From the NCBI RefSeq assembly GCF_003985125.1, contig NZ_ML133595.1:1-48478 (forward strand): DNA of 48,478 nucleotides, in the 5' to 3' direction. The DNA comes from Rhizobium phaseoli. GTDB lineage: Bacteria; Pseudomonadota; Alphaproteobacteria; Rhizobiales; Rhizobiaceae. Positions 42,702 to 48,478 of this stretch are shown here, piece after piece. The position numbers were made by a program, and so were the translations under genes. Each line of letters opens with the position of its first letter. Positions within the stretch are counted from its first letter, which is position 1. Below the pieces are notes generated by a model. The model saw only the letters and a list, made by a program, of their open reading frames with translations, was not told the DNA's origin and did not search any database.

Positions 42702-43499
42702 ATGCGCCGGCTTTTGTTTTGCGTTGTGCCTCTGGCCATCCTCCTGGCAGGCTGCTCCTCTTCCGGCCACGACTACCTTGAAACCGCTTCAATCAAGCCG
42801 AAGACGCGCTTCCAGGACACCGATCCGCAGGATTTTGGCCCTAAGCATCCGCAGCAGAACGCCATCCACGGCATCGACATCTCCAAATGGCAGGGCGATA
42901 TCGACTGGGCGACAGTGAGGAATTCCGGCGTTGCCTTTGCCTTCATCAAGGCGACGGAAGGCAAGGACAGGGTCGATCCGCGCTTCGACGAATATTGGCG
43001 CGAAGCCCGCAATGCCGGCATTCCGCATGCCCCCTATCATTTCTATTATTTCTGTTCCTCGGCCGACGAGCAGGCCGACTGGTTCATCAGCAACGTGCCG
43101 AAGGAGGCGATGCGCCTGCCGCCGGTGCTCGACGTCGAATGGAACGCCGAATCGAAGACCTGCCGCTACCGTCCCGACCCGGCAACGGTGCGCTCCGAAA
43201 TGCAGCGCTTCATGGACCGGCTGGAGGCCTATTACGGCAAGCGCCCGATCATCTACACCTCGGTCGATTTCCACCGCGACAATCTCGCCGGCTATTTCCA
43301 GGATTATCATTTCTGGGTGCGCTCGGTGGCGAAACATCCTGAGGTGACCTATTCCGACCGCCGCTGGGCCTTCTGGCAATATACCTCGACCGGCGTCATT
43401 CCAGGCATCAAGGGACCGACCGATATCAACGTCTTTGCTGGCAGCGCAAAGAACTGGAACAATTGGGTCGCCGCCGTTTCCAAGGATAGAAATTCTTAG
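42702..43499 (+). CDS. GH25 family lysozyme-like lipoprotein
   Basis: This 265-residue protein has a lipoprotein signal (lipobox LLAGC, C18) and a GH25 barrel. The active-site motifs are HGIDISKWQGDIDW (D59) and LDVEWN with the acidic pair; AFIKATEG and FWQYTSTG are also typical. GH25 enzymes are muramidases cleaving MurNAc-GlcNAc. The ATG at 42702 has GGGAT close upstream. It is 128 bases after btaB and has no clear promoter motif. Confidence 0.9.
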   Translation: MRRLLFCVVPLAILLAGCSSSGHDYLETASIKPKTRFQDTDPQDFGPKHPQQNAIHGIDISKWQGDIDWATVRNSGVAFAFIKATEGKDRVDPRFDEYWREARNAGIPHAPYHFYYFCSSADEQADWFISNVPKEAMRLPPVLDVEWNAESKTCRYRPDPATVRSEMQRFMDRLEAYYGKRPIIYTSVDFHRDNLAGYFQDYHFWVRSVAKHPEVTYSDRRWAFWQYTSTGVIPGIKGPTDINVFAGSAKNWNNWVAAVSKDRNS

Positions 43500-43580
43500 T
43501 AACGTCTTTCAATGTTTCTTGCTTCCGTCACATTCCTCTGGGAAAGCGGCGGACATCCGTTTGATATAAGGACCGCATTC

Positions 43581-44798
43581 ATGCACCGCTCGCTCACAAG
43601 CCGCTCTGCACTCGCCCTCCTGTTTGCCCTCGCCCTTGCCGGCGGCGCCGCCGCCCAGCAGGCGCCGGCTGCCGCCCCGGCCGCACCTTGCGGCGGCGAT
43701 CTCTCCGCCTTCCTCGAAGGCGTCAAGGCCGATGCGATTGCCGCAGGCGCGAGTGCCGCAGCGGCCGACCAGGCGCTCGCCGGCGCCGAGATCGACCCCA
43801 AGGTCCTGAGCCGCGATCGTGCCCAGGGCGTCTTCAAACAGACCTTCCTCGAATTTTCCCAGCGTACCGTCAGCCAGGCCCGCCTCGACATCGGCCGCCA
43901 GAAGATGAAGCAGTTTGCCGACGTCTTTGCCCGCGCCGAGCAGGAATTCGGCGTCCCCTCCGGCGTCATCACCGCCTTCTGGGCGATGGAAACCGATTTC
44001 GGCGCCGTTCAGGGCGACTTCAACACCCGCAACGCACTGGTGACGCTGTCGCACGATTGCCGCCGCCCGGAGCTCTTTCGCCCGCAGCTGATCGCTCTCA
44101 TCGAGATGGTCCAGCACGGCGACCTCGATCCCGCCACCAACACCGGCGCCTGGGCCGGCGAGATCGGCCAGGTGCAGATGCTGCCGCGCGACATCATCGC
44201 CTATGGCATGGATGGCGACGGCGACGGCCATATCCGCCTGAAGCAGAGCGGCCCGGACGCCATCCTGACGGCAGCGAAATTCATCCAGCATCTCGGCTTC
44301 GAGCGCGGCCAGCCCTGGCTGCAGGAAGTCACCGTGCCCGATAACCTGCCCTGGGAGAAGTCCGGCCTCGGCGGCACCATGAAGGCCGGCGAATGGTTCG
44401 CGCTTGGCGTCAAGCCGCGCGACGGCAACACCGGCTTCGGTGATCTCGAAGGCGACCTCGTCCTGCCGCAAGGGCGGATGGGCCCGGCCTTCATCGCCTA
44501 TCCGAATTTCAAGATCTATCTCGAGTGGAACAAGTCGTTCATCTACACGACCTCGGCCGCCTATTTCGCGACCCGCCTATCCGGCGCCCCGACCTATCTC
44601 AAGGGCGCGCCGGAACCGGGTCTTGCCAACGACCAGATGAAGACACTGCAGACAAAGCTGCAGTCGCTCGGCCACGATGTCGGCGAGATCGACGGCATCC
44701 TCGGCTCCGGCACGCGTATTGCGATCCAGAAGGAACAGCAGCGCCTCGGCATACCGGCCGACGGCTGGGCGACGCCGGCGCTTCTCAACGCCCTCTGA
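43581..44798 (+). CDS. Lytic murein transglycosylase, MltB family, with PG-binding domain
   Basis: This 405-residue exported protein has a signal peptide (about residues 1-24, AGGAAA) and an MltB catalytic domain. Catalytic Glu lies in FWAMETDFGAVQGDFNT, and GEIGQVQMLPRDIIAYG and DGDGDGHI follow. A C-terminal peptidoglycan-binding domain contains LQTKLQSLGHDVGEIDGILGSGTR. AAGGA nine bases before the ATG at 43581 supports the start. No lipobox is present, so it is likely soluble in the periplasm. Confidence 0.9.
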   Translation: MHRSLTSRSALALLFALALAGGAAAQQAPAAAPAAPCGGDLSAFLEGVKADAIAAGASAAAADQALAGAEIDPKVLSRDRAQGVFKQTFLEFSQRTVSQARLDIGRQKMKQFADVFARAEQEFGVPSGVITAFWAMETDFGAVQGDFNTRNALVTLSHDCRRPELFRPQLIALIEMVQHGDLDPATNTGAWAGEIGQVQMLPRDIIAYGMDGDGDGHIRLKQSGPDAILTAAKFIQHLGFERGQPWLQEVTVPDNLPWEKSGLGGTMKAGEWFALGVKPRDGNTGFGDLEGDLVLPQGRMGPAFIAYPNFKIYLEWNKSFIYTTSAAYFATRLSGAPTYLKGAPEPGLANDQMKTLQTKLQSLGHDVGEIDGILGSGTRIAIQKEQQRLGIPADGWATPALLNAL

Positions 44799-44880
44799 GT
44801 ACCGCTGCAGCTCCGCCGCTCGCTTCGCAAGAAACGGGTGGCGCCGCGCGCCGTCGGCGTTAAAGCATGATGCTGAGGAT

Positions 44881-44911
44881 CCGCTGTCGGGTTTCGACGA
44901 GGCGACAGCGG
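44881..44911 (+). other. Stem-loop upstream of the EamA gene
   Basis: CCGCTGTCG (44881-44889) pairs perfectly with CGACAGCGG (44903-44911) across 13 bases. It lies 26 bases before the transporter ATG. It could be a weak terminator for the MltB-type gene or a leader hairpin; there is no T tract. The preceding AAAGCATGATGC resembles a common rhizobial intergenic repeat end. Confidence 0.4.
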
Positions 44912-44936
44912 ACGGCTTGGGATGGAGGACGGCGGC

Positions 44937-45842
44937 ATGGACAACAGGATGAATGCCTGGACCTGGAGCCTGCTGCTCCTGCTCGGTCTCATCTGGGGCG
45001 GCTCTTTCTTCTTTGCCCGCATTGCCGTCCAGCATGTGCCGCCGCTGACCCTCGTCTTCCTCCGGCTGCTGCTGGCCGCGATAGCTCTGCACATCTATAT
45101 CGCCGGCCGTTTCGGCATCTATCCGATCCTGGAAGCCCGCTGGCGCGAATTCCTGATCCTCGGGCTGATCAACAATGCCCTGCCGCACGCTCTGATCTTT
45201 TTCGGCCAGACCCGCATCGGCGCCGGCCTTGCGGCGATCCAGAACGCGACGACGCCGATCTGGACCGTGTTGATCGCCAACTACTTCACATCAGACGAGA
45301 AGCTGTCATCCGCCAAGGTTGCCGGCTGCCTCGTCGGCCTGGCCGGAACGATCGTGCTGATCGGCCCCAGCCTGTCGGCCAGCGGCGAAGCGCCGCTCTG
45401 GGCGCTGCTGCTTCCGGTGCTTGCAGCCGTCTCCTATGGGTTCGCGGCCACCTACGGCAAGCGGTTCAAGACTATTCCGGCCCCCGTCACCGCAGCCGGC
45501 CAGCTGACCGCCTCCTCGTTGATCACTTTGCCGCTGTCGCTGTTGGCCGATCGCCCCTGGACGCTGCCGGTGCCGTCGCTCGATATCGTCGTCGCCGTAC
45601 TGGCGCTGGCACTGGTGTCGACGGCCTTCGCCTATATTCTCTATTTCCGGATCATGGCGGCGGCCGGCGCCACCAACGCCTCACTCGTCACCCTGTTGGT
45701 GCCGCCGAGCGCCATCCTTCTCGGCGTGCTCTTCCTCGGCGAGCGGCTCGCACTTGCCGAATTCGCCGGCATGGCGCTGATCGGTTGCGGCCTCGTCATT
45801 CTCGATGGCCGTGCCTATCGCCTGCTGGCGAGGACGACGTGA
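44937..45842 (+). CDS. EamA/DMT family transporter
   Basis: This 301-residue inner-membrane protein has ten predicted helices in two EamA repeats. The first repeat begins LLLLLGLIWGGSFFFARIA, and the second covers the VAVLALALVSTAFAYILYF and LLVPPSAILLGVLFLGE region. DMT proteins export metabolites; the substrate is unknown. GGAGG eight bases before the ATG at 44937 favours this start over the ATG at 44922. Confidence 0.87.
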   Translation: MDNRMNAWTWSLLLLLGLIWGGSFFFARIAVQHVPPLTLVFLRLLLAAIALHIYIAGRFGIYPILEARWREFLILGLINNALPHALIFFGQTRIGAGLAAIQNATTPIWTVLIANYFTSDEKLSSAKVAGCLVGLAGTIVLIGPSLSASGEAPLWALLLPVLAAVSYGFAATYGKRFKTIPAPVTAAGQLTASSLITLPLSLLADRPWTLPVPSLDIVVAVLALALVSTAFAYILYFRIMAAAGATNASLVTLLVPPSAILLGVLFLGERLALAEFAGMALIGCGLVILDGRAYRLLARTT

Positions 45843-45927
45843 AGAATGGTTGCAAATCCCGCATGATTTCAACCGCTTGGCTGGGCGCCATGTTTCAGGC
45901 GCATAGGTAAATCGGCAATCGCCCGAT

Positions 45928-45942
45928 TTAACCGCATGTTAA
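45928..45942. promoter_or_regulatory. Canonical CtrA-type site TTAA-N7-TTAA
   Basis: TTAACCGCATGTTAA matches the full CtrA consensus with exact 7-base spacing. It is 165 bases upstream of the 25-residue microprotein gene and 86 bases after the EamA stop, in a non-coding gap. It may control the small gene. Binding is untested. Confidence 0.5.
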
Positions 45943-46106
45943 ATTCTGTGAATGCGATTTTGCCGCGAATAGGCCTTTAATTTCAGGAGCTTGCGGATTC
46001 AGCCTTCGCCTTATCCACCGCGTCGTTCGGCAATGCAGCATAGATTTCGCTTCCCAACCGACACATTTCCGACATATTATTGGCAGGTTAACGCGAGGAG
46101 ACAGAC

Positions 46107-46184
46107 ATGGGACTCACGCAATCCTTGAATGTTCTGTTGGTCAGTGCAGCGTTTGCCTTCGTCCTGTCCATGCTCTTTATTTGA
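46107..46184 (+). CDS. 25-residue single-span membrane microprotein
   Basis: The product starts MGLTQSLNVLLVS and continues with AAFAFVLSMLFI. About 18 of its 25 residues form one hydrophobic helix, with a polar N-terminus. GCGAGGAG ends seven bases before the ATG, a strong ribosome site. A terminator follows 62 bases later and a CtrA-type site lies upstream, so it looks like an independent transcription unit. It is not a fragment of a neighbour. I do not recognise a named family. Function is unknown; membrane complex regulation is typical for such proteins. Confidence 0.6.
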   Translation: MGLTQSLNVLLVSAAFAFVLSMLFI

Positions 46185-46246
46185 GCTGGCCGGCCGGGGT
46201 GTGACGACTGGTAGTACCTGAACTCCCCTGATCAATCCGCCAATGA

Positions 46247-46278
46247 AAAAGCGCATGTCCCGCCCGACATGCGCTTTT
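46247..46278. terminator. Bidirectional rho-independent terminator
   Basis: A 13-base perfect stem AAAAGCGCATGTC / GACATGCGCTTTT (46247-46259 with 46266-46278) has a 6-base loop. The A/T flanks give U tracts in both directions. It serves the microprotein gene on the plus strand and metF on the minus strand. Confidence 0.85.
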
Positions 46279-46299
46279 CACTTTGTTGGACGCGGAAGA

Positions 46300-47202
46300 T
46301 CAGGCAGCCGCGCCGGCGTTTTTTGCCGGCCGGCGGGAAAGGCCGAGATTGTCAAGCACGGCGGAAACCAGTGGCGAACGATTCATCGTATAGAGATGGA
46401 AATCGCGGATGCCGCGCCGGACGAGATCTTCGATCTGCTCGGCGGCGACATCGGCCGCCACCTTCGCCCGCTCTTCGGGCTTGTCGTCAAAGCCCGCGAA
46501 CCGCTCGTCGAGGAAGCCGGGAATAACCGCGCCGCAAGCGCCGGCGAAACGCTTCAGCTGCGTCAGGTTCTGGATCGGCATGATGCCGGGCACGATCGGG
46601 ATCGAGATGCCGGCCCGGCGAACCCGCTCCAGATAACGCTCGAAATTGTCGTTGTCGAAGAAGAACTGTGTCAGCGCCCGGTCGGCACCGTTGTCGGCCT
46701 TGCGCTTCAGCATGTCGATATCGGCGGCCGTGTCACGGCTCTCCGGATGCTTTTCCGGATAGGCGGAGACCGAAATTTCGAAATCGCCGACCGACTTGAG
46801 GCCGGCCACCAGCTCGGCCGCATTGGCATAGCCGCCGGGATGCGGCTGGTAGGGGGCGCCGGCGCCGCCGGGGGCATCGCCGCGCAGTGCCACGAAATGC
46901 GTGACGCCGACCTTGCGGAACGTCTCGATCATCTGGTGCGTCTCTTCCTTCGTCGCGCCGACGCAGGTCAGGTGCGAAGCGGTGGCAAGCGGTGTTTGCG
47001 ACAGGAAACGCGTGACGGCGGTCAGCGTCGGCGCCTTGGTGGTGCCGCCGGCGCCATAGGTCACCGAGACGAAATCCGGATCCCAGTCCTGCAGTTCGCT
47101 GACGGTATTCCAGAGCTGGCCTTCCATCTCTTCCGATTTCGGCGGGAAGAATTCGAAGGAGATCCCGATGTTGCGCGCCTGCGCTTCGTTTTTCAAAGCC
47201 AT
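46300..47202 (-). CDS. metF: 5,10-methylenetetrahydrofolate reductase
   Basis: MetF reduces methylene-THF to methyl-THF for methionine synthesis, using FAD. The 300-residue TIM-barrel protein has ISFEFFPPK near the start with the catalytic Glu, VSVTYGAGGT, HLTCVG, ALRGDAPGG (FAD contact) and a FDNDNFERYLERVRRAG segment. GGGAGAG upstream of the ATG at 47202 supports the start. One base separates it from the regulator gene upstream, so they form an operon. Confidence 0.95.
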   Translation of the reverse strand: MALKNEAQARNIGISFEFFPPKSEEMEGQLWNTVSELQDWDPDFVSVTYGAGGTTKAPTLTAVTRFLSQTPLATASHLTCVGATKEETHQMIETFRKVGVTHFVALRGDAPGGAGAPYQPHPGGYANAAELVAGLKSVGDFEISVSAYPEKHPESRDTAADIDMLKRKADNGADRALTQFFFDNDNFERYLERVRRAGISIPIVPGIMPIQNLTQLKRFAGACGAVIPGFLDERFAGFDDKPEERAKVAADVAAEQIEDLVRRGIRDFHLYTMNRSPLVSAVLDNLGLSRRPAKNAGAAA

Positions 47203-47203
47203 G

Positions 47204-48229
47204 TCATACTCTCCCGGCAAATGTAGGTTCGGCGCCTTCGCTTAGTTGCGAAGCCATGAGGCGCCTCGGATCACGCGCGAGCCAGACGGTGACCGTCAGT
47301 CCCTGCCCGCTCTGCTGACCCGGATGAAGATCGACGACCTGCTCGACCTCGAGCCCAGCCTTGCGCAGCCAGTCAGACATCGCCTGGTGCGAAAAGCCGA
47401 GACGGACATGCGCATGCTCGTCGCGGAGATATTCGAGCGTGTGCGGCGCAAGGTCGATGACCACGAGCCGTCCGCCCGGCCGCAGCATGCGCGCCGCTTC
47501 CGCGATGGCAATCTCCGGCTGGTCGAAGAAATGCAGCACCTGATGGATCGTCACCAGGTCGAAATCCTGTCCCTCGAACGGCAGGTTCAGAATATCGGCG
47601 TGGCGCACGGTGGCCTTGGTGATGCGGGACTTGTCGAGATTGGCGCGCGCCACGCTCAGCATGTCGCGGCTGGCATCGACACCGATCGCCCGGCGGTAGA
47701 GCCCGGCCAGGAGTTCGAGGATGCGGCCGGTGCCGGTGCCGAGATCGAGCAGCGAGTCGATCGGCTGGTTGCCGAGCAGCCGGATGACGGCGGCATCGAC
47801 TTCCTCGTCGGCCGCATGCAAGCGGCGAAGCTCGTCCCATTCCGCCGCGTTGCGGCTGAAATAGGCCTGTGCCCGCTCGGCCCGTTGGCGCTTGACCGCT
47901 GACAGCCGTTCACCGTCACGAAGGACGGTCGGATCGTTTTCGGAGACATGTTTCAGCAAGGCCCGCACGAGCATTGCCGCCTTGCCCTCCTGCTTGAGGC
48001 GGAAATAGGCCCAGGCGCCCTCCTGGTAGCGCTCGATCAGTTCGGCTTCGCCAAGCAGCTTCAGGTGGCGGGAGATGCGAGGCTGGGATTGGCCGAGAAT
48101 TTCGGTAAGATCGGTGACCGTCAGGTCGCCGGCGTCGAGAAGCGCCAGAAGACGCAGCCGCGTCGGCTCGCCGGCCGCCTTCAAGACGTCCACCAGCCCA
48201 TCCAATCCAAGCTTCAAGGGTTCACTCAT
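47204..48229 (-). CDS. sahR: ArsR-family regulator fused to a SAM methyltransferase-like domain (SahR type)
   Basis: This 341-residue protein has an N-terminal winged helix (about residues 10-90, recognition region SQPRISRHLKLLGEAELI). A class I methyltransferase fold follows from about residue 130 (LLDLGTGTGRILELLAG, then RHADILNLPF). This architecture directly upstream of metF matches SahR, which responds to S-adenosylhomocysteine and controls methionine-cycle genes. The C-terminal domain then likely senses SAH rather than methylates. The symbol rests on architecture and context. A palindrome upstream of the gene is the probable operator. Confidence 0.82.
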   Translation of the reverse strand: MSEPLKLGLDGLVDVLKAAGEPTRLRLLALLDAGDLTVTDLTEILGQSQPRISRHLKLLGEAELIERYQEGAWAYFRLKQEGKAAMLVRALLKHVSENDPTVLRDGERLSAVKRQRAERAQAYFSRNAAEWDELRRLHAADEEVDAAVIRLLGNQPIDSLLDLGTGTGRILELLAGLYRRAIGVDASRDMLSVARANLDKSRITKATVRHADILNLPFEGQDFDLVTIHQVLHFFDQPEIAIAEAARMLRPGGRLVVIDLAPHTLEYLRDEHAHVRLGFSHQAMSDWLRKAGLEVEQVVDLHPGQQSGQGLTVTVWLARDPRRLMASQLSEGAEPTFAGRV

Positions 48230-48247
48230 CTTCGGCCCAATCAAGAT

Positions 48248-48263
48248 ATAAAGATATCTTTAT
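48248..48263. promoter_or_regulatory. Palindromic operator upstream of the SahR-type regulator
   Basis: ATAAAGATATCTTTAT is a perfect 16-base palindrome 19 bases upstream of the regulator ATG. An overlapping AAGATAT word lies at its left (48243-48249). ATATC-centred AT-rich palindromes are the usual target of ArsR-type SahR regulators. Position suggests autoregulation of the regulator-metF operon. Confidence 0.65.
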
Positions 48264-48360
48264 GTGATTTAGGCGACGGTGACAAGCGCCAATTCGCCCT
48301 CCCAGCGAAATTGCCTGCTCAAATTGCGACAGGGCCGGACATAAAAAAGCCCCGGCCGAA

Positions 48361-48478
48361 TGAACTGACCCCCGAAAGTTGGACATCCACCTTCGGGGGT
48401 TTTGCATGTCCAAATACAGCCTGGCTTTCAAGCAGTCTGTTGTTGAGTTTTACGGGAATGGCGAGCGTAGCTATCAAG
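48361..48478 (+). mobile_element. IS3-family insertion sequence, partial (right copy, 5' end)
   Basis: This is identical to the reverse complement of 1-118. It begins TGAACTGACCCCCGAAAG and leads into orfA at 48406. The element reads outward and is cut by the window edge. The two copies are inverted relative to each other, with their 5' ends facing the 48 kb interior. Confidence 0.85.
48406..48478 (+). CDS. IS3-family transposase OrfA, N-terminal fragment
   Basis: The first 24 codons of orfA, identical to the copy at 1-73, run to the window edge. The start has no strong ribosome site. The rest of OrfA and the frameshifted OrfB lie outside. Confidence 0.75.
   Translation, partial: MSKYSLAFKQSVVEFYGNGERSYQ

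Noticed and set aside
44799..44936. Possible small RNA or repeat between the MltB-type and EamA genes
   Set aside because: Only one clear stem is present, with no T tract and no promoter signal; it is listed only as a stem-loop.
1..48478. CRISPR array, tRNA genes, prophage or defence island
   Set aside because: No regularly spaced direct repeats with unique spacers, no cloverleaf-like tRNA sequence and no phage or nuclease-helicase modules were found on reading the window.

Overview
The window looks like a chromosomal segment of a fast-growing rhizobium, most likely the Rhizobium etli / R. leguminosarum group. This is inferred from the high-GC, alphaproteobacterial style of every protein, the rhizobial division and cell wall (dcw) gene order, the long-linker FtsZ, the btaA-btaB betaine-lipid pair and the intergenic palindromic repeats. 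Most of it is core genome and no defence system, prophage or biosynthetic island is visible. Both ends run into the same base of the same IS3-family element, so the window is probably one assembly contig that broke in two inverted IS copies.

Layout. At 1-118 lies the end of an IS. From 344 to 5201 are creA, a DEDDh exonuclease, a GNAT acetyltransferase, ligA and a DUF6886-type protein. From 5287 to 29535, almost all on the minus strand, is the dcw supercluster. Read in the direction of transcription it is mraZ, rsmH, ftsL, ftsI, murE, murF, mraY, murD, ftsW, murG, murC, murB, then one plus-strand sugar-nucleotide reductase gene, then ddl, ftsQ, ftsA, ftsZ, lpxC, bamD and recN. Genes inside the cluster overlap by 1-4 bases or nearly touch, as expected of one or a few long transcripts that supply lipid II synthesis and the divisome together. 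A four-repeat MraZ-type operator lies upstream of mraZ. The RNase P RNA gene rnpB lies just beyond it.

From 30410 to 46184 is a mixed region rich in peptidoglycan-acting enzymes. It holds two tandem flavin oxidoreductases, an SLT lytic transglycosylase, an amidase next to a DjlA-like co-chaperone, PPi-dependent phosphofructokinase, a LysE-type exporter, a structured MITE-like element of about 360 bp, an SLT lipoprotein, a serine hydrolase, btaA-btaB with a candidate Pho box, a GH25 lysozyme-like lipoprotein, an MltB-type transglycosylase, an EamA transporter and a 25-residue membrane microprotein downstream of a CtrA-type site. The right end holds metF and an ArsR/methyltransferase regulator of the SahR type with a palindromic operator, followed by the second IS end.

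The observations most worth a second look are the nested-palindrome element after the lysE-type gene and its apparent TA target duplication, the MraZ operator, the 25-residue microprotein, the sugar-nucleotide reductase embedded in the dcw cluster, and two IS copies that both seem to have landed in transcription terminators.
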